Below, piece after piece: positions 18,407 to 26,201 of a DNA stretch of 40,165 nucleotides (within the stretch, counting starts at the first letter, position 1; each line of letters starts with the position of its first letter). The notes under the pieces are model-generated. The model was not told where the DNA came from. It did no database searches and saw nothing but the letters and a program-made list of their open reading frames with translations. The DNA is from an uncultured Bacteroidales bacterium (GTDB lineage Bacteria; Bacteroidota; Bacteroidia; Bacteroidales; UBA4417), in NCBI GenBank assembly GCA_903946925.1, contig CAJAXK010000419.1:1-40165 (forward strand), given 5' to 3'. The position numbers and the translations under genes are program-made.

Positions 18407-21127
18407 CTATACATTATGTTTTGAGCCAAATTGCATCCGTACAATATTCTTGGTAATCCTCCTCAATTTGCTGCGTTTTTTTGGCAAATCGCCTAAAACA
18501 GATTCAACTACCTGCAATTCAACACCATTGAGCAGAGCCACTGGTTCGCGGGAAGTGGAGTTCTTTAAAATGTCCAACACACCTTGATCGGCACCTGTCC
18601 ATACACGGTTGGCACGGCAAACCATAATGGCGAGGTCGGCCGATGCAACAAGGTTAATTGGATAGGAATAATACAGGAATGCAGGCAGCTCAATTAGTAC
18701 ATAATCGGGTTTATCGTTATATGCCATCGAGTATTTTTCGAGCAGGTCTTTGTAGTTTCTTGCTGCAAAATAGGTATGGTCAACCTGATAAATCTGGTAT
18801 TCGAGGCTATCCAAATAAACATCTGGCTTTTGAAGGAAAGGGCTTGCCAAGTTCACCCTATTGTCGCCATAGCCAAGCAATCGGCCAACAAGCTGCATAA
18901 CACCGCCTGAGCTGAGCTTGTCAGTTGTTGTAACCGATTTGGAGTTTGACGGATAGCCAATCTGGCTGGTTTCGGTTTGCCGCAGCGATTCGCGCGAATA
19001 GTTGAGGTAAAGTACTTTTTTCCCTTGCTTTTTAAACTTCCATGCAATGTTTCCGGCTGCGACTGTTTTCCCTTCCGAGCTTAGCGAGCTCATAATAAGT
19101 ATGGTTCGGGGTTCGGTCAGGTCGGGCTTGTTTACGGTAAGCAAATCAATCTGCTGCATGTTCATTTCGAGCAGGCGATTGGTTACAAATGGGAAATTGA
19201 TAGATCCTGTTTTAAGGAAAATTTTTGGGAAAACCCCAATTGTTTGTAATTTGACTGTTTTTGTAGCCCTTTCAGGGTTTTTGAGCGTATCGTCGAAATA
19301 TTCCATAGCAAGTATGGAGGTGAGTACGAGCAAAAAGCCAACCAAGCCGGCAACAATAATCAGCATTTTGGTTTTTGTTGCATTAGGGGATAAAGGAAAG
19401 AACGGTGGATCCACAGCCTTGATAGATGAGGAAAGCTCGGCATCCTGCATTTTTAATTTTGCCAGGTTAAGCCCATGCAGTATTTCGAGGAATTCCTGCT
19501 CCGAAACTGAAATTTCGCGTTCTATGCGTTTCAGGTTTGCCCCTGCGGGAGCGTAAATGGCATATTGTTTTTGAAATTCTTTAATGCGTTCGCCCAAAAC
19601 TTCGATACCTGCTTTAGTATCTTCGTAATCAATTACATTTGCAATCCAATCGTTTAACAATGAGTTGATTGGAAGGCCATTGGTGCTGGTTCCATACGTG
19701 TATAAATCGTTTACCGAATTCCGGATCTCCTCTTTTAGCCTTTCGGAAGTTTGTTTCAGCTTAACCAATTCCTTTTCATCAATGGCTTTGCCAAAGCCTA
19801 TAATTTCGGCATCTGCAATTTGGGTGTTTACCTCGCTTAACTGATTCCGTTTTTCGAGGACAGAAGAGCTTTTAAGTTGTATTTGTTTTTGGACGCCCAA
19901 TTTTTCTTCAATCCGGTTTATAGCAGCTTTGGTACCAGCGAGTTTTATACGTTTGTTGTTATAGGCAACATCAAGGTCTTCCTTAACAACTGCAACAGCC
20001 TTGCTTTGCTCGTAGTAGTTTATAATATTGTTGTCCTCGTTAAATTTCAGTAGTTTATCTTCCCCAACTTTAAGTCGGCTCGAGGCTTGTTTAAGTTGGA
20101 ATTCAAAGTATTTGACAACGGCATCTGAACGGTTTTCCTTAATGGCTTTATAGTTTTTGATGCACACTTCTGTTAAGAGTGCAAGTGTTTGCTGGCAAAT
20201 CCCAGGTTCGTTGGCATCAAATTTCAATTTAACCAAATCGCTGCTTGAAATACGCTGTACATTAACAGCCGAAATAGCTTTAATTGAGTAATGGGGATGG
20301 CTGAAATACATTAATTTATACACATAATTTGTATCGCTGCTACCCATATATGCTATTAGGTTCAGCACTGTTTGTTCGAAATCGTCGTGGTTAACCGATG
20401 GAGGGATGGTGATCTTGTTATCGGAAGAGTATAAATCGGAAAAAGAAAATGCAGATACGCTATCAGGTTCAACACTTGTGGTGTCAATAGTGTTATTTTG
20501 GGGAGCATCGTCAAATACTTGGCCAACAATAAGTTCCTGCCCCACTTCCAAGCTGTTGCCTTCCAATTGGTTCATGTCTTCAAGATCAGCTACCGATAAA
20601 CCATACAATTGCGAAATCGAGAACAGGGTTTCCTTTGTTTTAACAATATGTGTCTGTGGCTGGTTACCGGGCTTGGGCGTGGCAGAAGCCTGGCCTGCAG
20701 GTTCCTTTTCCTGTTCTTGTTGTACGGCAGTTTGCTTGGCGTACCTGTTTACCACTAATGCCTTAACATAACTGGGCGTGGTTTTATGTAACTTGTTATA
20801 CGAATCCTTCGAAATATAGCGATTGTCGTATTTTGGTAACATCAGGTGTTGCGCCAATAACCGTATTGCCACTTCTTGCTGTGTTTCGCGCGATTTTATT
20901 ACGTTTATCAGGTTATCGAAAGCGGTATTTGTGGCAAAAAAGCTTAAAGTCTTTTCCATTTCCACGCTCGATCCCGAAGCAATGCCTGTATAAAGGGTTG
21001 TTTCGGACGAATAGCTGTAAACCGGCACACGGGTAAGGTACCAAACCAGGCTGGATAAAATAACAGGGGTAAACAAAAGGATTACCAGGTTTTTCTTAAC
21101 CAGCTTAATGATTTCAATTACCTTCAT
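18407..21127 (-). CDS. Wzz/Wzc-like polysaccharide copolymerase with inserted LysM domain and degenerate kinase domain
   Basis: The 906-residue protein follows the Wzc plan: membrane helix (about 13-32), long periplasmic coiled-coil Wzz/GNVR region, second helix (about 585-610) and a cytoplasmic P-loop ATPase domain. Two features are unusual. A LysM-like domain (about 159-203: THIVKTKETLFSISQLYG through VGQELIVG), preceded by a Q/E/P/A-rich linker, interrupts the first part of the periplasmic region. The ATPase keeps a Walker A (SSEGKT, K687), but Walker A' reads KVLYLNYS with Asn where BY-kinases have Asp, and Walker B reads YVLIELP with E813 in place of Asp. The C-terminus lacks the usual tyrosine cluster. 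It is therefore likely a chain-length or export scaffold with altered or no tyrosine-kinase activity. It starts at the ATG at 21125-21127, overlapping the TolC-like gene by 14 bases, which points to coupled translation. Confidence 0.87.
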   Translation of the reverse strand: MKVIEIIKLVKKNLVILLFTPVILSSLVWYLTRVPVYSYSSETTLYTGIASGSSVEMEKTLSFFATNTAFDNLINVIKSRETQQEVAIRLLAQHLMLPKYDNRYISKDSYNKLHKTTPSYVKALVVNRYAKQTAVQQEQEKEPAGQASATPKPGNQPQTHIVKTKETLFSISQLYGLSVADLEDMNQLEGNSLEVGQELIVGQVFDDAPQNNTIDTTSVEPDSVSAFSFSDLYSSDNKITIPPSVNHDDFEQTVLNLIAYMGSSDTNYVYKLMYFSHPHYSIKAISAVNVQRISSSDLVKLKFDANEPGICQQTLALLTEVCIKNYKAIKENRSDAVVKYFEFQLKQASSRLKVGEDKLLKFNEDNNIINYYEQSKAVAVVKEDLDVAYNNKRIKLAGTKAAINRIEEKLGVQKQIQLKSSSVLEKRNQLSEVNTQIADAEIIGFGKAIDEKELVKLKQTSERLKEEIRNSVNDLYTYGTSTNGLPINSLLNDWIANVIDYEDTKAGIEVLGERIKEFQKQYAIYAPAGANLKRIEREISVSEQEFLEILHGLNLAKLKMQDAELSSSIKAVDPPFFPLSPNATKTKMLIIVAGLVGFLLVLTSILAMEYFDDTLKNPERATKTVKLQTIGVFPKIFLKTGSINFPFVTNRLLEMNMQQIDLLTVNKPDLTEPRTILIMSSLSSEGKTVAAGNIAWKFKKQGKKVLYLNYSRESLRQTETSQIGYPSNSKSVTTTDKLSSGGVMQLVGRLLGYGDNRVNLASPFLQKPDVYLDSLEYQIYQVDHTYFAARNYKDLLEKYSMAYNDKPDYVLIELPAFLYYSYPINLVASADLAIMVCRANRVWTGADQGVLDILKNSTSREPVALLNGVELQVVESVLGDLPKKRSKLRRITKNIVRMQFGSKHNV

Positions 21128-21887
21128 CTGTCCCCGATATTTGGTTGGTTAATTGAAAATTTATGCCAACAATTTCCTGTAATACCAAATATGCGGTAAG
21201 GAAATCCATACGCGAAACTTCATAGTCAACTTCTGTCCGTGAAGCGGCTTCCGAGAGGCGGCTGTATTCTGTTAAAGGGATTACACCGTTTAGGAACTCA
21301 GTTTCAACCAATACCATGCTCATTTTGGAAGTCTCAAAAAATTTCGATTTTACTTTAAGCACACGCTGTTTCAACACAAGCTCATTGTACTGGCGTATTA
21401 CCAGTTGCCGCACTTCGTCGCGCTGCACTTCGGCCATTTTTTGTGCTTGGTCAACTTCCAAGCCCGCCATTTTAAGCTGGTTTTTTCGGTTTACCAATTC
21501 GTAAACGGGGAATTTTATATAAACGGCTCCGCCCCATTTTGTTTCGGCACGGTTAGTGGCAACAGCCGGGGGTTCAACACCACCTACAGTGTTTTGCGAA
21601 TAGTTGTAAAAATTGCCATATCGTACATCGGCTGAGAAGCCAATATTCCTCATCCATTCAATTTCATTGGATTTGCGTTTGCAATTGTTAACTATTACCT
21701 GTAAGTCCCTGAATTGGATGTAAGGGTTGTTGGCAATTGCCGAGTCCATAAGTGCGGCCAAGGGCGGGAGTAAGTTGCTAATGTCATCCTTTAATGGGTC
21801 GAAACGCTTAACTTGCTGGGCATTTAATGTGCCAGTAAAACCAAATTGGAGCAACAACAGAAAGGAAAGAATGGCTATAGTTCTCAT
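21114..21887 (-). CDS. Short TolC-like outer-membrane efflux family protein
   Basis: The 257-residue product begins with a clear signal peptide (MRTIAILSFLLLLQFGFTGTLNA, cleavage near A-Q-Q). It then shows one TolC/OEP-type unit: LPPLAALMDSAIANNPYIQFRDLQVIVNNCK, beta segments (ADVRYGNF, GGAVYIKFPVYEL), and long helices from about 135 to 245 (QAQKMAEVQRDEVRQLVIRQYNELV). Typical TolC proteins have two such units and more than 400 residues, so this is half length and might need to oligomerise differently. It directly precedes and overlaps the copolymerase gene, suggesting a periplasmic or outer-membrane partner for export in place of a Wza lipoprotein, which is not seen here. Starts at the ATG at 21885-21887. 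Confidence 0.75.
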   Translation of the reverse strand: MRTIAILSFLLLLQFGFTGTLNAQQVKRFDPLKDDISNLLPPLAALMDSAIANNPYIQFRDLQVIVNNCKRKSNEIEWMRNIGFSADVRYGNFYNYSQNTVGGVEPPAVATNRAETKWGGAVYIKFPVYELVNRKNQLKMAGLEVDQAQKMAEVQRDEVRQLVIRQYNELVLKQRVLKVKSKFFETSKMSMVLVETEFLNGVIPLTEYSRLSEAASRTEVDYEVSRMDFLTAYLVLQEIVGINFQLTNQISGTDEGN

Positions 21888-21916
21888 CGTACCTGCAAAT
21901 TTACAGTATTTTTGAG

Positions 21917-23149
21917 TTAAACCGTATCTTTCTGGAAAAGGGCTTTAAAAGTGCGGAGGATCAACCCGAAATCGTACCAAAAAGAATAATTGTCACCTGT
22001 AAAATGCTTTGAGTAGTCAACATCAAGCTTTTTCCGCTCTTCTTCCGACATATCCCCGCCTTTTCCTCGAAGTTCAACCTGCCAAAGACCCGTTATTCCT
22101 GCAGGTGCATCAAAACGGTATGCGGAATCGCCTTTTGTAAGTTCATTTGCTTCATAATCTGGTAAAGGACGGTTTCCTACAATAGACATATCCCCCTTTA
22201 TTACATTGATTAATTGTGGAAGCTCATCAATACTGGTATTGCGTATAAACCTCCCAACTTTGGTGATTCGAGGGTCATTTACTATCTTAATGAACGCCGC
22301 TTTGGATTTAGCTATCTCAGCTTTCTGATACAAGAACCAATATTCACATATGGGATGCTTACCCCCTTTTACGAAATCGGAACAATACTCCCCTTCAGGC
22401 AATTCACTGCATTTTGGACAAGGCGTTTCATAGTCTATTTCAGTTTGTTTGGCAGCTGTTGCATATTGGTTTTTATCCTTTGCCAGTTTTGCCAAATCGG
22501 CATCAGAGCCTGTGCGCATCGAGCGGAGTTTATAAAAATCAAATCGCCTTCCGCCTGCCCCAACCCGTTTAGATATGTAATAAACTTTCCCTTTCGATTC
22601 AAGCCGGATAGCAGCAATTACGATAAGTAAAATAGGTGAAAGTGCAAGCAAGGCTCCCGATGCCAATACAATATCGAAGATGCGTTTTGACTTTGGCATT
22701 ATAAATGGCACATCTTGTGTTGTAGCCGTTTGAGCAGCACCCTGAAGTGTTTTAATTTCAGCATTCCGGAATGTTTTCCGATACTCTTTTAAAAATTGTA
22801 TCCGACCCAATAACTGTGGAACAGCAGGTAATGGAAGGACATAGAAATCGTCAATTTTCCTGTTCAAAGACTCCTTATAAAGCTCTTCCCTAAATTCAAA
22901 AACAAGAATTATAAAACTTACATTATTTAATTCAGCTTGCTGGCGTACCCATTCATGCATTTCAAATCCGTCCCCACCAGGTAGGATCTTTTCGCAAAAT
23001 ATGGCATCGGGTATTTTACCGGATTTGAGGTGCTTTTCGGCGGCAAACCTATTCCTGAACTCGCTTATAGAAATTTGTTCATTTGCCTTAAAGTCATTAA
23101 TAGTTTCTGATGAAGAGCCTATGTAAACTATTTCAAGTATGTTTTCCAT
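21917..23149 (-). CDS. Sugar transferase A: degenerate receiver fused to polyprenyl-phosphate glycosylphosphotransferase
   Basis: This 410-residue protein would start repeat-unit synthesis by moving a sugar-1-phosphate to undecaprenyl phosphate. Residues 1-125 form a receiver-like domain that has lost the phosphorylation residues: the acidic pair is replaced in IVYIGSSS, the acceptor Asp is Glu (E53 in FCEKILPGGDG), and the conserved Lys is Leu in YVLPLP. Residues about 152-410 are the bacterial sugar-transferase domain: KRIFDIVLASGALLALSP membrane re-entrant helix, KLRSMRTGSD, RITKVGRFIR, catalytic dyad D308-E309 in SIDELPQL, GDMSIVGNRPL and GITGLWQVELR. Between the KLRSM and RITKVG blocks is an insert with C244-x2-C247-x8-C256-x11-C268, possibly metal-binding. 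I chose the ATG at 23147-23149; an upstream in-frame start would overlap the receiver gene. It follows that gene by 67 bases. Confidence 0.88.
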   Translation of the reverse strand: MENILEIVYIGSSSETINDFKANEQISISEFRNRFAAEKHLKSGKIPDAIFCEKILPGGDGFEMHEWVRQQAELNNVSFIILVFEFREELYKESLNRKIDDFYVLPLPAVPQLLGRIQFLKEYRKTFRNAEIKTLQGAAQTATTQDVPFIMPKSKRIFDIVLASGALLALSPILLIVIAAIRLESKGKVYYISKRVGAGGRRFDFYKLRSMRTGSDADLAKLAKDKNQYATAAKQTEIDYETPCPKCSELPEGEYCSDFVKGGKHPICEYWFLYQKAEIAKSKAAFIKIVNDPRITKVGRFIRNTSIDELPQLINVIKGDMSIVGNRPLPDYEANELTKGDSAYRFDAPAGITGLWQVELRGKGGDMSEEERKKLDVDYSKHFTGDNYSFWYDFGLILRTFKALFQKDTV

Positions 23150-23216
23150 AATTAACCAACTAAACTGTTTGTATTTATCACCAATATTACAGCAATAATT
23201 TGGATTGCCAAATGGG

Positions 23217-23612
23217 TTACCATTTTTTTGCGTATTGAATTGGGTGCAAGTTTTTCTCAACAACCGCCTCCAACTCTTCAGGGTTGAATGGCTTTTTTAA
23301 ATAATCCTGTGCGCCCAATTTGTAGCATTTTATCCGCTCCGCGCTGCCTTCCACACTCGAAAGCATAATTAAGGGTGTATGCTTGGTATATCCACGTTCG
23401 CGCATCCGTTCAACAAACTCTTTTCCATCCATTATTTCCATTTGGATATCGCAAATAATCAAATCAGGAGGCCGGTTGCCTTCAAGCCATTCAAGGGCTT
23501 CTTTGCCATTGTTCTTAATTGCTACATCGTAGTTGGCCGAGAGGAAGCTTTTTAAAAGCAAACGGATGCTACTTTCATCATCAATAGCCAGAATTTGGGG
23601 TTTTGCGCTCAT
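23217..23612 (-). CDS. Single-domain response regulator A
   Basis: The 131-residue protein is a receiver domain alone. It has the acidic pair D11-D12 in LAIDDES, the phospho-acceptor D55 in LIICDIQM, a Ser in the switch position (MLSSVEG) and K107 in YLKKPF, so it should be phosphorylatable. There is no output domain beyond a short conserved tail (NLHPIQYAKKW) shared with the second receiver at 25231. It lies immediately before sugar transferase A, whose own receiver-like domain is degenerate, suggesting pairing between the two products. Possible phosphodonors in the window are the Hpt protein at 32055 and the hybrid kinase. Starts at the ATG at 23610-23612. Confidence 0.92.
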   Translation of the reverse strand: MSAKPQILAIDDESSIRLLLKSFLSANYDVAIKNNGKEALEWLEGNRPPDLIICDIQMEIMDGKEFVERMRERGYTKHTPLIMLSSVEGSAERIKCYKLGAQDYLKKPFNPEELEAVVEKNLHPIQYAKKW

Positions 23613-23835
23613 TTGATTTGTTTTTATGCTGTTATGCGATTTGTTGGAATGTTTTTGGAAGATTGGAACTTCCGGACCCGAAACTTTTTTGATTTACTTA
23701 TAAATTATGGGCAATCAGGTTTCGGCAAGGGTTATTTGGTTTTAAATGATTTTCAACACTACAAACAAGTAAATTTGTCCTTATACCCAAGTAGTAAAAG
23801 TACAACATTTGGACTCGGGTTTTAGCGATTATTGT

Positions 23836-25023
23836 TCACTTTACAGAAAAACTCCGTAATAGGAGATTGAAATCGTACCAAAAAGAGTAGTTGTTACCAA
23901 TAAAATGATCGGAGTATGCAACATCGAGCATAATGCGCTCAGCGGCTGACATATTTCCATCTTTATTGCGCAATTCAATTTGGTAAAGCCCTGTCATGCC
24001 TGCCGGTGCAAGAAAACGCCTTGCCATTTCTCCCATCGAAAACCTTTCTGCCTCGTACAACTGCAAAGGCCTGTTGCCCACAATTGACATATCGCCTTTC
24101 AACACATTGATTAATTGAGGAAGTTTTTCGATGCCTGTTTTGCGGAGAAATCTTCCAACATTGGTAATATATGGGTCGTTTTCGTTTTTGATGTTTATTG
24201 TTCCATTTTTTTCAATCTCACGCGCTTGTACTGAATACCAATACTCGCAAATTGAATCGTGCTGAAAATGCATCAAGGTTGAACATGCTGTGCCTGGCCT
24301 TAACTGGCTGCATCGTGGACAAGGTTTCTCAAAATCAATTTCCATTTTTTGGGTGCCACTGTAACCACTGTTTCTTTGTGCCGAACGTTTGGTAGCATCG
24401 GAATCAACACCTTCGCGCATGGTACGGAATTTAAGGTAATCAAATATTCGGCCACCCGAACCTAATCGTTTAGTAACATATAAAACACTTCCCTTCGATT
24501 CGAGCAATATCGCTACCGAAACAATCAACAACAAGGGTGAAAGAACAACCATTCCGCCAAAGGCCACAATTAAATCGAAAAGCCTTTTCGATGTGGGCAT
24601 TGTGTATGTAATATCGCGGCTAAGTTCTGGTTCAACAGGTTTTAATTTCTTGCGGTACTCCCTTAGAAACAGGATCCTGTTCACCAATCCTTCCAATGGT
24701 GGCAAAGGGATAAGGTAGAAATCGTCAACTTGCTTACTGACAGACTCTTTATATACCTCTTGGTTAAAAACCGTATCCAAAAGCAAAAAGCAAATGCTGT
24801 CCAAATCACGCCTTTTGCGCACCCATTCGTGCATGGCAAGCCCATCGCCTCCCGAAATGGTCATTTCGCACAGAATGGCATCAGGTACCTGTCCGGATTG
24901 GAGATAGTTTTCGGCAGCAAGCACATTTCCCTGCAAGGTAAGCGAAATCCGCTTTTCTGCCCGCAAAGCAGTTATTGCTTCGGTTGAATTCCCAATGTAA
25001 ACTATCCTAAGCGCATTTTCCAT
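23836..25023 (-). CDS. Sugar transferase B: degenerate receiver plus sugar-transferase domain with altered catalytic dyad
   Basis: This 395-residue paralogue of the protein at 21917 shares the same architecture. The N-terminal receiver-like domain again lacks the acidic pair (IVYIGNS), has Glu at the acceptor site (E53, LCEMTISGGDG) and Pro/Leu in place of the Lys region (YLIPLP). The sugar-transferase domain has the membrane helix, KFRTMREG, the Cys insert (C235-x2-C238-x8-C247-x11-C259) and GDMSIVGNRPL. However, the family's catalytic Asp-Glu in DELPQ is Glu-Lys (E299-K300, GIEKLPQ), read directly from GAA AAA, and DPRITKVG is DPYITNVG. It may be inactive, have changed chemistry, or regulate sugar transferase A. 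The gene is intact with no frameshift. It starts at the ATG at 25021-25023, 207 bases after receiver B. Confidence 0.87.
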   Translation of the reverse strand: MENALRIVYIGNSTEAITALRAEKRISLTLQGNVLAAENYLQSGQVPDAILCEMTISGGDGLAMHEWVRKRRDLDSICFLLLDTVFNQEVYKESVSKQVDDFYLIPLPPLEGLVNRILFLREYRKKLKPVEPELSRDITYTMPTSKRLFDLIVAFGGMVVLSPLLLIVSVAILLESKGSVLYVTKRLGSGGRIFDYLKFRTMREGVDSDATKRSAQRNSGYSGTQKMEIDFEKPCPRCSQLRPGTACSTLMHFQHDSICEYWYSVQAREIEKNGTINIKNENDPYITNVGRFLRKTGIEKLPQLINVLKGDMSIVGNRPLQLYEAERFSMGEMARRFLAPAGMTGLYQIELRNKDGNMSAAERIMLDVAYSDHFIGNNYSFWYDFNLLLRSFSVK

Positions 25024-25111
25024 AAACAGTAAGCTCTTTCAGGTTCAAGCGTAAACCACATTTGTTAAGCTAATTAGCGTTTGTTTTACAACTTATCGTA
25101 TTCTTTTATTT

Positions 25112-25177
25112 ACGAATTACGGTTTTCGATGTACGATTATCTTTTAGCGGGATTAACTTGTAAATCGTAATTCGTAC
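25112..25177. repeat. 11-bp perfect inverted repeat
   Basis: TACGAATTACG (25112-25122) and CGTAATTCGTA (25167-25177) are exact reverse complements separated by 44 bases, in the spacer between receiver B and sugar transferase B. The transcript could form a stem here, perhaps affecting the level of the transferase relative to the receiver. No U-tract follows. Confidence 0.4.
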
Positions 25178-25230
25178 TTCGTTAATTAAGAATAACCCGC
25201 CATAAGGGACAGGCTCCAATTAACCAAACG

Positions 25231-25620
25231 CTACCATTTTATGTTGTAATGGATCGGGTTTAAGTTCTTTTTAATTATTTCGTGCAACTCTTCGGGGTTA
25301 AAGGGTTTTACAAGAAAATCCTGTGCGCCTAATTTGTAGCATTTCACACGTTCTTTGCTGCCTTCAACCCCTGATAGCATAACAACAGGCGTATTCTTGG
25401 TGTGCGTACGTTCGCGAAGCTTTTGTACAAAAGTGTAACCATCCATGTTTGGCATTTGCACATCGCAAATAATCAGGTCGGGCAAATTAGATTCAAGTTC
25501 CTCTAAGGCTTTAACCCCATCCTCCATGCAAACAACTTCATATCCGTTTTTATCAAGGAAGTTTGATAAAAGAAGCCGTATGCTTTTTTCGTCGTCAATA
25601 GCCAGTATTTTAGGTTTCAT
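25231..25620 (-). CDS. Single-domain response regulator B
   Basis: This 129-residue stand-alone receiver has a complete set of phosphorylation residues: D9-D10 in LAIDDEK, D53 in LIICDVQMPNMDG, Ser in VMLSGVEG and K105 in FLVKPF. It closely resembles receiver A, including the C-terminal NLNPIHYNIKW, so the two receiver-transferase pairs look like a tandem duplication. There is no DNA-binding or enzymatic output. It is the first gene of the leftward polysaccharide run, starting at the ATG at 25618-25620, with a 581-base divergent spacer upstream. Confidence 0.92.
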   Translation of the reverse strand: MKPKILAIDDEKSIRLLLSNFLDKNGYEVVCMEDGVKALEELESNLPDLIICDVQMPNMDGYTFVQKLRERTHTKNTPVVMLSGVEGSKERVKCYKLGAQDFLVKPFNPEELHEIIKKNLNPIHYNIKW

Positions 25621-26201
25621 ACGCTGGGTTTTATTTTTTTTAGTGTTTGCTCATTATTTTTGGTGGCCACTTGACTTGGGGTTGCCGTAACCATTTTTAA
25701 TCGCGCTGTAAAGTTCTTTATTTTTCCGAACAATTCGGTTTTTCGGAAAACTTTAATCGAAAAAATTGGGCCCTATCGAACAAGCGGTAAATTTGGTTTG
25801 CCCATTATTGATTAATGTTTTCGGGAATTGTAATACAAACCAAGCAAAAAAACACTAAAGATTAATGATAATCAGCCTTTTAACAAAGCAAAAAATCTGC
25901 TTGATTTGGAATGATAAATTTAGGCAAATAAATTAGAAAAAAATAAAACAATATTTTGTTGAACAATTTTAAAAATGATTTAGTTTCGCTTGTTACTTTT
26001 TGAAACAAATGCAATAAACAAAGTAAGAAAACCAATTCGTTTTTATTGTTATTGGCTCACAACATTCCTCCTCTGCTTGCTCCACTCCTTAGCTGCCCTC
26101 CCTGCATCATTTCGCGCTGCTTTCCTTAATAGATTGCATAATCCATGCAAAATAAATACATGAAATTGTAAGTCAAACTTTTAACCTTATAAAAATCAAC
26201 A
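25621..26201. promoter_or_regulatory. Divergent intergenic region between the two polysaccharide operons
   Basis: This 581-base AT-rich region lies between the leftward receiver B gene and the rightward asparagine-synthase-like gene, so promoters for both operons should be here. I could not find a complete TTTG/TAnnTTTG promoter on either strand. A 9-bp inverted repeat at 25722-25750 is the only structured element I see. No gene is supported. Confidence 0.5.
25722..25750. repeat. 9-bp inverted repeat in the divergent promoter region
   Basis: TTTTCCGAA (25722-25730) and TTCGGAAAA (25742-25750) are exact reverse complements with an 11-base centre. It sits about 100 bases upstream of the leftward operon's first start codon. 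It might be an operator, but no regulator gene is present to support this. Confidence 0.3.

Noticed and set aside
23150-23263. Upstream start for sugar transferase A
   Set aside because: It would overlap the receiver gene, and the paralogue starts with the same M-E-N at the internal ATG.
25621-26201. Bacteroidota promoters (TTTG and TAnnTTTG) in the divergent spacer
   Set aside because: I found only partial matches without correct spacing on either strand, so no specific promoter is called.
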